From Melampsora larici-populina 98AG31 (lineage: Eukaryota > Basidiomycota > Pucciniomycetes > Pucciniales > Melampsoraceae): a DNA stretch of 64,000 bases. The stretch covers positions 408,286 to 472,285 of the forward strand of contig NW_006768780.1 of NCBI RefSeq assembly GCF_000204055.1, read 5' to 3'. Of this stretch, positions 1-15,450 are shown one piece after another. The notes beneath the pieces are model-generated. The model had not been told where the DNA came from, searched no databases, and saw nothing but the letters and a program-made list of their open reading frames with translations. The position numbers and the translations under genes were made by a program. Within the stretch, counting starts at the first letter, position 1, and every line of letters begins with the position of its first letter.

Positions 1-1668
1 CAATTTCAGATTATGAGTGTTACAAGATGTATGGCAATTTTAAGGGATGAGTAATATATGGAGCAAACATACCCAGAAGAAATAATCGTCAACTTCAGGG
101 CATACAACCTGTCCAACCAAGCAACTTCCCGTAACATTCTTGATGCCGTACTATAATTTGGGGTGAATGTAAGTAAGCGTGTGGGTGATGCCTCAGCTAC
201 ACTAGTAGCTTGAATCTCAAGCTGACCTGTTTAGGGGTTTGAAGGATTGAGTTCCAGAGAGGAACGATATCATAAGTCCTGATAAAACCTTTGCTCTCGC
301 CGTACGCGATTTGAAGTGAATGGACTGCTTCTTTAATTTTCTGTGATATAGAATAGCTGATATGTAAGTTTGAGAAACTGTGGAGAGCATTGTTACCATG
401 AGAGATTCTGTAAGTGAAGCGTGCATAACCAACTTTGTTGTATTGCTCTATGAGCAGTTGGAGGAGCTTTAACAAGTCGTGTTCCATTTCTTTGTCACCA
501 TTTGCCCATTTCTGTACGTATTGATGTTGTAGAGGAGCGACATCAACATTAGGGACCGTAACGGCCATATAGCTTGTAGGTATCCTGATCGGGAGGATAG
601 TGGGGGATACATTTTGTCAATACGAGCAAATATCATCGATAATTCAGGTGTAATGATTAGAGCACTGAGAAGGGTGATATCAGTGAATGGAATCCTGACA
701 TGTTAGCAGCCACATTTGCACGAAGTTCCTCCATTTGAGACCGAACTTCTGCGACTTGTTTGTCAATTCGGTCGGTGGCATTCAAGAAGAGGTGATCAGT
801 GGGATATCGAGCACCTTTTCCCCCATTGGGCTCAGGGTCACAAGCATCGATCCAGATTGCGTCAATCGGATTGATTCCAATCCACCAGATATACAGTAAG
901 CTCCCTTCACCGCCTTCGATGTGGCCAGCTTTAAGGTCAGAAAGGTATTCCTGAATTTCGTCCCGAGTATCAGGAATGTCTACCCCCAAATATGTCAGGT
1001 GTTTATTCGCATGAGCTCCGTTGCTACTCAAAAGAAAAAATGGCAGTAAAACTTTAGTCCGGATACTGAACCTCTATTTTGACGATGAAGATATTTAGAA
1101 GCCTGAAAGCCATTTTCGTTCGATCGTGCTCAGGTTATATCTTACTATGAATAGTCGTAGAGCTTCGGGGGTTGTCTTTGAGACATCTCCTTCACCAGGA
1201 TGTTTGGCCATAGAATTCCGGTAGAATTCGCGCCAAGAGCAGCGTATGGATCTGACGCGCGTAACCAAAGGAAAACTCAGCGTTCTGGCTGTTTCATAAG
1301 TTCGAGCGCGATTATTCGGGTGCTTACTTGTAGCTGGCTCGGTTTTCCGATGTTCGTCGTCTGCAATGAACTCCGGACAACGATAAGTTATCCTGCAGGA
1401 TCGATGCCGAGGTAGTAGAAGGCGTGGTAAAGGAAGAAGCCTCAAATTTATAGGCACACACCTGAATATGAATCTCCGAACACTACCACGCTAGAGTACA
1501 CCACTTTTGGCCTACTTAAATGCTCAGCCGCCCTGAAGAAGTCAAAAAAAATGTTGGTATGATCACCTGAGTGCCGGTGATTAGATTGAGGGCCGTACCA
1601 GCTCGTACTTACTTCGCGACATGTGGTACAATAAAAAACATCAGAAAAGCGACCAAAGAACGAGCCAT
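1..1668 (-). CDS. Secreted GDSL/SGNH-hydrolase (CE16-like carbohydrate esterase), 3' part outside window
   Basis: Hand-built exons on the minus strand, with consistent phases: 1613-1668, 1462-1532, 1328-1360, 1146-1251, 700-1026, 227-584 and 73-150. An intron then runs off the left edge. The start at 1668 gives a signal peptide (MARSLVAFLMFFIVPHVA) split from the mature protein by the first intron. Block I is VVVFGDSYSDD with the nucleophilic Ser. Block II is near YSNGAHAN. Block III is WIGIN followed by Pro where most family members have Asp. The stretch YDIVPLWNSIL and the motif YGIKNVT..C are typical of CE16/GDSL acetylesterases. The catalytic Asp-x-x-His block should be in the missing last exon(s). 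The acceptor at 1023/1026 is ambiguous by 3 bp. The family deacetylates plant polysaccharides or esters; an extracellular role on host cell wall is inferred. Confidence 0.75.
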
Positions 1669-3023
1669 AGTCAAGAGTTGAAAAATTATTTGCTAATATT
1701 TAGGATTCTGGCGATGAAGGAGAGACGCAAAGATGAAGCCTTACTTATATCCTTCGGGAAGGACGATGTAGCATAGAGCCGAACATCTACATTATCTCGG
1801 TCCCAAAACGGGGATGACAATTGGTGTGAGAAACTGAAGATTTTCAAAAACTCCGGGGGCCAAATACTGTCAGTTTCATGAATCATTCCTCATATAACGC
1901 CCATAGTGTTTCGAATGTATGACGATAAAACAGTAAAACAAGGTGTGTGTGTCGCGCAACATCCGACCTCCAGGCGAGATATGTAAACAGGTGACAAAGC
2001 GTTGGGAGGGAAAGTCAGTTGTTGATTTCCGCTTTGTTCGCGCTTCTTGGGAGCGCGCTGATAGATGCTGAGCTTTGAGTGGCTTAAAGTGTCCATAATT
2101 TGAGGTCTGAGTCAAGCTCTTTCCTGCCGCATGACGCCACCTTACTTTCATCAATTTTGTTCGCTCACACGCGACTTATGAGATGTGTTCAGTGCGGAAG
2201 GGCGCGCTTCGGATTCTGAGTCAGTGAGATTATTAGGGAGAAGATCAAGGCAGTTCTTCCACCTGCTTGCTGTAGCTGATGGCATTTTGAAGTCCAAATT
2301 TTTCTGGTGTTCCCTCAGGAATCCGAGAAACATACACGTTCCAGATAACCATTCGATTACCCTTCTGGCACTGATCGAGCATCGTCGACGACCCACTTTG
2401 TAAGCAACATCAGGGATGTAATAAGTTCACAAATTATCTCCCAAACATGCGACGATCTGAGTATGTATGATGACTGGCACAACCTGGCACAACACGGTTC
2501 ATCATTCATGTACCTGATCACGCTGAGTTCAAAGGATCTGACACAAGTCCGAACCCCGGGGTTGAGAGAGTTTCAGCCACAGTCGCTGATGCGGCGTGGC
2601 CTGAGGTGACCCAAGTCCAATTCTTGCAGGGCTCTTTTGACCTGTCACCCGGGCTTAAGCAAACACTCTCACTTTAGCAGATAGCTGGGTCAGCACAGGC
2701 TGGGGGTGGCAAACCATCATCATTGACAAATGAAACTAGCTTGGGAATAAGGACCACAAAAGATAAATTTACCACTCTTTATTTTGAATGAATATAAGCC
2801 ATCATTATTGCCCGTTTACACCTTGTTATCTAGACTGTAAGCTTCCATCATCAGATTTGGGTGTTGATATGGCTTACACAGCACAGTACAAAAGCTTTGT
2901 CAAGTCTGAACAGCCTGGATTGCTATTATCAATATAGGAATATGTTAAGGCAAGCCTTGTGTTTTTGATGCGTCAAAGTAAACATTGGGGAGGAACCTGT
3001 TCCTACATATGAGCATCTTAATA
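1669..3023. other. Intergenic region between two minus-strand genes
   Basis: No convincing gene. It holds the upstream region of the esterase and the 3' flank of the RING gene. Short open frames exist on both strands at about 2150-2400 but show no recognisable domain, signal peptide or matched splice sites. Confidence 0.5.
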
Positions 3024-5472
3024 TCACAAAATCTGGTCAGGGGGTCCCAGTGACCCCCAGAAGGTGAACTGATTTTGAGAAAGTGGTATTGTAATACCCC
3101 TGCGACATGTGGGACATCGGACCTTGTCAGCTGTAGATGAGCATACCAGTCTCTGGTGATATATTCCAAAGGACAACCCCCGAGGACAGAGAACATTTAG
3201 ATACAAAACTACACATTAGCAAATTGTGACCATTATTGATATGAAAATATTTACGGATTAATTCACTTACATCCATACAATTCCCATGAAGCATTTGGCG
3301 GCACGTCAATTTGACAACTCTTTGTCCCTCAAAGAATTCAGAAAAGCAGATGGGGCATTTATCAGAATTGTCTTTTTCCATTTCAAGTGACAGTTTTGAT
3401 ATAAATTCATAATGTCCATTGCCTGCTAAAAGAAAATCAGTAGTCAGTGCTCCATTAGAGATTAATTGGACATCTAACTATGTAATTGATTGTTTTTCTA
3501 TTCTATCTCAGCTCCACTTTCATTGTGGATGACAGATCAGGATGTAAAGTTTTCAAGGAATGGAGGAGCCATAGAGCCAACTGATTTGACTCCATTATGG
3601 AGATGGGATTTTACACCAGTATTGCAGAAATTAAAGAGACTTGCCATTTCTTTGCACCTTACTATTCAGATACTCTTGGAGTCCTTTGATGTAAAACCCT
3701 GCTTTATATATCATGTCAATGAAAAAATCTTGATCTTCATAATACTTCTGCTGTCTTATAGCATCTAGACCATGAAATCCTGATTTATACTCTTTCAGTT
3801 CATAGTCATGGAGATGACATGCATGTAGACACCTTTTGATGTAATCTAAGTCGACCAGATTGTGGTGTGTAAAAGGCCCAAGAAGGATTGCAATGTAAGG
3901 GTCCATATCTGCTTTCTTGAGGTAGTTTTGAATATGGGGCTGTAATTCAGCTTGCGCCTGGAATCTATGATGGATTGCTTTAAAACGCTTATTGCGTGAT
4001 AACCAAGGTTTCACAAGATTATCTGCAGCTGGATAGAATCTTCTCAGATATTGCAATATGTGATATAGACATTGTATCTCTTGATCTGGAGTAGTTCCAA
4101 AAACCATGTGCTGTATACATTTCATAGTCAATGAATGTACAATTATTGCGTCGGTTAAAAACCTGTTTTGAAGCAATTTATCATATATTTCAATGATTCT
4201 CGATGATTGATTATTTATGGTAGGTTTACGGAGGTAATCTCTGATTTTCTCAATCAACTCAACGCGCTTCAGAGCTTCTGTGATTAGAAACTTCTTAGTG
4301 ACTGGGTAAAAAGTTCTGAGATGTTGTAATATCGCATGCAAACATTGGATTTCTCCTTCTGAAGTAGTCTTAGAAATTGAGTGATGCATAGCTTGCAATG
4401 CCAATGACTCAAGAATCCTTCCTTTGGTCAAAGACTTATTTTGAAGTAATCCATTGTGTATCCTGATGAATGTAGGTGTTTGTTGGTTCCTTTCAGAGTC
4501 CTGAAGGTAATTTCTGATGTTCGCAATTAGCTCAACTCGCTTGAGGGCTTCCGTGATGGCTGTGATCGTATCCATCTGCATCAGCTCATGATGTCTGATG
4601 GGCAGCCAAGATGAAAGCTACGGAAGTGAACTCACATTCATCTACGGGGAATATGTCTATCCCTCGACTGGATATTCCTTTTACCCTAGGCTTCAAGTCA
4701 AGTCCTGGAGTTGAAATTAACACTCGTATTCCAGATTCTGAATAATGAGAAAATGTAACATACCTTCCGTTAGAAAAAGCTCCAATCCTCCTCGGCAAAC
4801 AGAACCTGTGTTTGGATCTCTTCCGAGCTGCCCTTTTGGTAAGAAAGATTTAAGGATATGAAGGACACTCAAAATCCACAGTCTTTCATATAATTCTAAA
4901 TTATCTCGCTCTAAGTATTCAAGTGAAGTGATGATAATCTTATCAAGTGCGAGACCATGGGTATAGAGTGGATTCCCAATCTTATAGTCATATACCATTA
5001 GTTTCAATTCTTTTGCTAAAGGGCTGATACCTGAATGGTATCTCTGAGCCTCATGGGCAATATGTAAAAGCTCATTCTTTCTATTCCCAATATTGAAAAA
5101 TCCAATCAGTTGTTGAGAAAGTCCCGAGACTGAAGCTTTTGGATGAACATAACATTCCAGATCTTCAGCTAATGGGGCAAATATCTTTAATGCGTTGATT
5201 CTTTGATCCATGAATTTTTTGTCTCCCTCGTATCCTTCATGAGCAAGTCTTATAACATTCCTTCTTTCTGTCCAATAGACGTCTTCTTCGATGCGGTTGC
5301 TCTCCATTGTAGGAATTAAGTTCGGTGTTGAACGTTCGTTGTGTGATGCTCCCAACGAATTGAAATCATTCTCTTCAATCACACCTTCGACCAGTCTTTC
5401 TGATGGAGTAATTGCGCCTAAACAGCAAGAAACTATCAAGCAACACCGCCATGATAAGATGATCTTGTTCAT
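3024..5472 (-). CDS. Secreted helical-repeat protein with C-terminal RING finger
   Basis: Five-exon model on the minus strand: 4806 (or 4764)-5472, 4685-4737, 3663-4617, 3271-3425 and 3024-3152. All phases fit, giving about 652-666 residues. The start at 5472 is chosen because it opens with a signal-peptide-like segment (MNKIILSWRCCLIVSCCLGA); the frame stays open upstream to 5835. The middle holds two clear tandem units of about 90 residues, each starting with EALKRVELI and ending near LRxFYP, plus a diverged third unit before them. The C-terminus is a RING finger: CPIC, then LTCRQMLHGNC, then CPTCR. In a normal RING-H2 finger the residue two after the third Cys is His; here it is Gln. RING proteins are usually E3 ubiquitin ligases. 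Secretion suggests an action outside the cell or in a host, which is inference. The family is otherwise unrecognised. Confidence 0.7.
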
Positions 5473-6766
5473 AGCTGATCTATAAGTTATAAAGCTAAGC
5501 TTTCGGTCCAAAGCGAGCAAAAAAAGTTGATAAAATTCCTGAGCGAATCTCTTGTGGTCCAGCTTACCCACACAACTATTTTGCGAAGACCATTTGAAAC
5601 TCTCCCGTACCTCCCTTACAAACTTGGGTCCTGTAAAGTGAAACCCGCATCTATGATATCCTTCCGCAACGTCAGGGGATATAAAATAAATTAAATCGGA
5701 TGCATGTTCCAGGACTGATGAACCACGGGAGCGAGGAGTCATTATTAGAACAATCATCCCCCATGTCAAAATCACATTCACTTCACCAAAATGAACATGT
5801 TCAGACATTCTTGGACGCCATTGTTCTCGCCCCATGATCAGCCGGGGTCATTTTGTTTGCAGAAGTTCGAATGTCCCAAGTCTATCCTTCCAATATGAAC
5901 TGCCCTGTAGATTCTGCGCTTTCCACTTCGTATGTTTTCCTCAGACCTGTGCGCAGTGACTAAATGTGAGTAGGATTAAGTCAAAAGTGTTGTTGGCATT
6001 GGGAGAGCTCTAGGACTCAAGAGGTGTCAAACAACCCTGCTTGCACTACAAAGAGAGGTTTGTTGAACCAAAATGTATTTGTGCTTCACATGTATTCTGG
6101 ATCTGATTTCAGGTCAGGCCACATTTTCAAAAGCTCTTGTGGAGATGCTTGAGATTATCTAAGAGCATCTCCTATCGTCTCGGTAAAGGGCTTCGGTACG
6201 GTAAATTTTACTGTACCGACCCTTAAATTCCCCAATCGTGTCTAAAACACGATTCGGTATCCACCGAATCGGTCAAAATTCTGTAGAGGTCCAGCAAATT
6301 TACTGGACCTCTACCGATTCGGTATCTGCGGGGAAACCATTGTTCTCACCATTTGGTACTGTACCGAGGCACTTTCTTTCCAACGATAGTGGATTTCGAC
6401 AGTTCTGTACCGATTGATACTGTACCGAACACCTACGTACAGAAAATTTACTGAAAATTTACTCGAATGCTTGAGATTATCTAAAAGTGATGGACTGATC
6501 AATTTATTTCCTTTGTCGGTATTAAGCTATGTTGGGCCTATCACAGAGAAGTCACAGGTGAAAGCGGTCAAATACAGTTTGTGTTAATCTCTGGTCATCT
6601 CATTTCGAGTGACAGTTCATGGTCTTAACCTTCAACACAGCCAACGGTGAACAAGAACAAACACCGTCATCATCAACAAAAAGAAGAAACCGTACCAAGC
6701 TTGATAAAATAATTTGGCAATAGATAGTAAGAAAGAGAACTCGATCATTGTATCTATCTTACCATC
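5473..6766. other. Divergent intergenic region (RING gene / PKC1)
   Basis: Upstream DNA shared by the minus-strand RING gene and plus-strand PKC1. From 5473 to 5835 the RING frame stays open without an obvious reason. The rest is non-coding apart from the hairpin-rich element annotated separately. Confidence 0.5.
6145..6487. mobile_element. Hairpin-rich MITE-like insertion with 21-bp flanking direct repeats
   Basis: A 21-bp sequence beginning ATGCTTGAGATTATCTAA occurs at 6145-6165 and again at 6467-6487 with one mismatch. The roughly 300 bp between is full of inverted repeats: an 11-bp perfect stem, TAGAGGTCCAG, at 6284-6294 pairs with 6303-6313, and GGTAC/GTACC and GATTCGGT/ACCGAATC motifs recur. 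The left copy is also flanked by GGAGATGCT and AGCATCTCC in opposite orientation. No open reading frame is present. This looks like a non-autonomous element; the class is not identified and 21 bp is long for a target duplication. Confidence 0.45.
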
Positions 6767-10864
<4,098 letters not shown>

Positions 10865-12045
10865 AGTGTAGTCGTTCACGTATGTGTGTGGGTATGAATA
10901 TCGTTTGTGTGCCCATGTGTATTGTTTGTATAGAGAAAAAGAGAAAGAAATATGAAAGTTATCTTTATTAAATGAACAAGTGATGATTGATTTCTTTCTT
11001 TTTTCAAAATCTTCATGTTAATTTAAATATAAAGCTTATTAAAAAATTACATTTCTATCAAGGAGATATATATATATATATGATAAGGATTCGAAGTGTA
11101 AACACTTTTTTAACTGATGTGTTTTTTTTGTTTTGTCTTAAAGTTTGAGTTTCAAATTATTTTATTTGTGTAGCTCAGTGAATGATTATCAAATCAAGAG
11201 TTTTTTTTCTGATATTTTTTTCTTATTTGAAAGTCTCTTCTTAACTTAGCTGACATGTTTTTGTTTTTGAAATTGTTGATTCTTATTTTCTTTGGTTTGG
11301 TTTTTTAAAGAAACTCTCCTTTGAGGGTTACGAAAGATCAAATGTCTTCTTGAGATGAGTTATAAGAGGTAAAATCTCTTTTTCAGGTTTCGCTGCTTCT
11401 CCACAAGTTATGTTCAGGTAAGTCGGACCTATGTAGTTTCCTAGTACTCATTTGTGCGAGAGGGACTTTGTTAAGTTAGTGTAGTCTCAACCTTTTCAAA
11501 CTTTAAAACCGTGACCGGCCTGTGCAAAAATAATTGTGCATGGTATGACACCAAAGTTAAAGTCGATGTTACTCATCTCGGCCAGTACCTTTATGCATCA
11601 TTACTTCTCTCATCCTACGTTAGGAAATTGGAGGTGCTCATGGACCTTGACATTCCTTCGTCGGTTCATCATACTTCAGTGGGTGTCATCGAACCCGGTG
11701 TGTCTGCTAGTGCGCCTCGACTTGATAAGCTGGTCGTACGCTAGGTGGGGGAAGAGCGCGGTACATGGAGTATGTTTTCTCTAGGCAGCGTGGAGACAGA
11801 CTGCTCGAGACTCCAACAGACGCTGATTGTATGTTTAATCTTTAGAAGCAAAAACGCATTATATTGATGAAAGAAAGCGAAGAACGAATGTGAAAAGAGA
11901 ACCAAGGAACATCGAACAAAAACAACAACAAAAAAACCAATCAAGAACAAATACTGATTAAAACTAAAACTGTCAAACAAACGGGAATTCAAAAGAGACG
12001 ATAAGGAGAAAGATAAATGTTAGAATGAAATCATAAAGATTTTTT
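10865..12045. other. Convergent intergenic region, AT-rich
   Basis: 3' flanks of PKC1 and of the small secreted gene. It contains T-rich runs and a short TA microsatellite near 11069-11081. Open frames around 11511-11784 show no domain or splice support. Confidence 0.5.
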
Positions 12046-13023
12046 CTAACAAAACTCCGACATATTACTCATTAAAGAGCAAAGATCTAATGATTTCCCA
12101 AGTCCTAACTTGTTTAGTAATACATCCGCGGTATTCTCTGAACCATTAAGAATATCATCCCTAGATAAAAAAGAATAAGAGAGCAAAGGTTATCAAATTG
12201 ACAAGATTTGGAGAAAATGATAGAGAAGACTTACAAGATACACTTGATCTGGTAGACGATGGGTCCAAGTGTGGGACCCAAGGCAGGAACTTGATAGACC
12301 ATCAAGTTGAGGTCAGCCATCGAGTATTTCATGGAGTTAACAGTGTTCTAAAACATAGGATGAAGACGTTAGTATATGTTGATAAACTATGAGTAAAGAA
12401 AAAACAAACCTTCAAAGTCACCTCCATTTCATTACTCTTGTTCAAGTTCGCTGTACCCTTATCTCTACCAAAGTAGCTGAGGGAATTATGGATGTTGGTC
12501 AAAGTTGGAATGTTGTTGGCATGTTTTTGCCATTGAGCAAGTTTACGGGAAACTTCTTTCTGGAAAGCAGTGGATTGCCCAAGATTTTTGTTTGCCTGTA
12601 AGTTTGATAATGATCGATCTTTGAAAGAAAACACAAACACACAGAAAGATTAGTCAAAGTGTGAATAAAAAGGGAGTGACACATGAATAAAGGAGACTTA
12701 CGAATCGAGTCCATATCACCGTTCATCGCTGAAGCAGCGTTGAGAAGCTGAGTAGCAGTAGCTAAAGGTCCAATGTTTCGACGAGCCATCATCACATCAG
12801 GATGCAATGGGCTACGACGACTAACATGCTTTCGTCCAGTGGTCTTGCTAGCCTTGACATTATGATGAGCTTGAATTTCTGGCTTGGCGAGACCGGATTC
12901 AGCAGCAGGTGATTGAGGAATCGCAGAAGCACCAGGACGTTGTGGGCTAGGTGCAGCAAGAGTAGGAAGAATAGCAAAAGCGAAAAGAGTCACAGCAATG
13001 GTAACGATCTTAGAGGTATACAT
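12046..13023 (-). CDS. Small secreted protein, orphan
   Basis: Four exons on the minus strand (12702-13023, 12410-12618, 12235-12347, 12046-12160) join in phase to 252 residues. The N-terminus is a strong signal peptide (MYTSKIVTIAVTLFAFAILPTLAAP) with an Ala-x-Ala type cleavage site. A Pro/Ala/Ser-rich and basic stretch follows (about 25-75, with KHVSRRSP), then a mostly helical domain rich in Asn, Leu and Lys ending in SNMSEFC. Cysteines are few and near the C-terminus. No domain is recognised. The KxxSRR stretch could be a Kex2-type processing site. In a rust, a protein like this would be an effector or haustorial secreted candidate, which is only a class inference. Confidence 0.75.
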
Positions 13024-13329
13024 TGTAAGTAAAATCTAGTGGCTAAGTTGGATATTAAAAAGAGACTCTAGTGTTGAGAATCGACGTAGTTAATGAATGT
13101 TATAGTGTTTAAGAAAAGTGTGTTGTCTTGGAGTGACAGACTTAAAATAAAGTACGAAGGGATGTGATGTGATGTTGACTAAAACAAATGATACGGAAAT
13201 CACGTAAAGAAAGTTAAGAAAGTTATAAGATTAATAGTAGTTGTCTAGGATATTCGAATGTTGTGATAGAATGAAGAAAGAGAGGAAGAAACGGATTTGA
13301 GGATGGGATTTTATATGATTTCTGGAAGC

Positions 13330-13715
13330 TCAACATTTCTCATTGTTCGCCCTTGTCTGCTGCCACTCCAAAAATTTACCAGTGGTATACTGCACGACTT
13401 CAGCCTTCTCGAAATGCAATGCCCTGAATGAAGCACCGAGTAGAGTCAAGTCTCGTGAACGCATTGCTTCCATGAGCCGCTAAGTGGTGCCTGTTAGACC
13501 AAAATTTAGAGCGAATGAGATGATATGCACGGCATCATAGTAAGCAGGCACGTTGGAACACTATCAAGAGCCATGTAATAGGTCAGACTGGCCACTTGAC
13601 GCGAAAAGATCCTACCGTGGCATTCATTTTGTGGAATTGATGTTGAAATTTTGCAATGCGGTCTATTGTTTGTGGGCATTGATCAACATCTCATTGTGCC
13701 ACTAGCAGTCGATTG
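13330..13715 (-). pseudogene. Decayed fragment of an unrecognised coding sequence
   Basis: On the minus strand two coding-like stretches follow one another: one reading CPQTIDRIAKFQHQFHKMNA (upstream of about 13620), then, after a possible intron, PAYYDAVHIISFALNFG and, beyond an in-frame TAG, ALHFEKAEVVQYTTGK. Residue choice looks like real protein, but the TAG, missing flanks and lack of a start argue for a relic. The parent family is not recognised. Confidence 0.35.
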
Positions 13716-15450
13716 AAGTATAGAGATAGATAGTTCATCGCTTTGTGTTATCAGACCATAGTCTATGTGGCACAACTCGCTGAGCACAGTGAGACGACCG
13801 GAACAGGCAATCTACCATAGAGTTACCGTAAGACTTTTTCCTTTCGAAAAAGTAGGTCACTGCCAACTCCATGTTTTGGGATGGCGGGGGAAGTAGGAAC
13901 CGAGTTTCTTGTTCTTTGATGCAAGATCCACTCAGGTCTAGCACTTCTCGGGGTCCCACAGTCACACCTATTGGCCTTATCCACGGGAAATCGCTAATCT
14001 ACCAGGGCCAAGGGTAACGCTACCACGCAGGCTTACTCTCGACTTGATCCTCAGGCTCTACAAGGAGACACCGAGGAAGAGTTGTGACAAGTCTGGAAAA
14101 TCGCAACTCATTGGAGCGGGTAACGGTGAGTACCCCATAAATAATTTCAAGTCCTTTTGTATAGAAGGAGGTCAGCTAAGCTGGACTGTTGCAGAAATGA
14201 AACTAGAACCAAGAATTGATCAGAAGGAAATTCATAAAATCGATGTATTACAATGTCGACATCATATCATTTCTTTGAGTAGAAGCGTTTTCTTGCACAA
14301 AGATTTCTTGAAAGCTTTCAATTGGAAAAATGGAGGAAAATGTACGAAGAAGCATGAAACCTATGAGATGATCTATTTCCACGTCTTTTCAATTCATTCT
14401 TCCAGTTGATGTCAGTGACAGCAGTAAAATCGTGTATGTTTGTGAAGTTTTGAAATCCTAGCCAGCTCTCCAAGATTATTATTTCATTCATTGCTAGGCT
14501 GAAGACTAGATAGAAAGGAAGACGCGTGCTCAATAAAATGCCAACTGCAATCACTGATCATTTGACTTGGTACAATGTTCCATCGTGTTTTGGAATGATA
14601 ATGTGTCCAATTGAAACTATGCTAATTGCTTTGAAGGGTTATAACTTATGACGGGTAGTTTGTTTCTGCTGTAGGTGTAACTTATAAGAGTTGAAGCTTG
14701 ATAACTAGTTTATTGATTCAAAGGTTCCTTTGCAGACACCGCGCAACCTCAAGACCATCCCAATTTGCTTCTCAACTGATCAGACCCAAATTTCAGCAAT
14801 GACTGACCTTTCAAATAATTGAATGTCATAGTCTTCAAGGAGTCTCAACCATTTCACAAGGGATGGCTTCGTGTGATTGTGCTTTTTATTAATAGGGCAA
14901 TCAGCTCTTATGAGAGGATCTAGGTTCTGTCAAGATAGCGTCCACATTGAATGATAAGGAAGACAAAAAGATTAATCAAAAATCATTGATCACTCTATGG
15001 GTGCGTGAGGTTATATAAGCCTGACCACATATAATTCATAGTCACACTGATGAAGCATCTTTGGAAAAGTAAATACAGGAACTATCAAGGCGAGCACATT
15101 CACCTGCATCTTCAGCTCAGAAATCAAAGTCTGTATCTGAACATACGAACGGGCCCCTACTCAATAACATTGTGAGGCAAGTTGTCATCAGAGACTTCTT
15201 GATCAATAAAGTCTGCGCTTCCTTCAAAGATCTTGGACTTTGGAGCTCTCTGGAGTGTTCCCGGGGCCACTATGGCTTTGCCACGATCGGGGCACGAAGT
15301 GGTTTATGGTTCTTCAGAGGTTTAGACTTACTCCGACAGTTGTCAGTCACTGAACTTCATCGCGTGAACCTTGAACGCGACCAATCTCATCGATTTCACT
15401 TTTTCAAGATATCCTCTGGCCATTCGACACTTTCATATTCGATTTCTAAC
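13716..15450. other. Intergenic region upstream of POL12
   Basis: No supported gene. A plus-strand open frame at 14044-14409 has no recognisable domain and no matched splice signals; it may be chance or a relic. The last 300 bp would hold the POL12 promoter and 5' UTR; an open frame reaching back to 15172 is not used because the first good start is at 15451. Confidence 0.45.

Noticed and set aside
2151..2403. Overlapping open frames on both strands
   Set aside because: Neither frame has a recognisable domain, signal peptide or matched splice partners.
5473..5835. N-terminal extension of the RING protein by 121 codons in the same open frame
   Set aside because: The Met at 5472 starts a signal peptide typical of secreted fungal proteins; the upstream residues show no domain. 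Kept only as an alternative.
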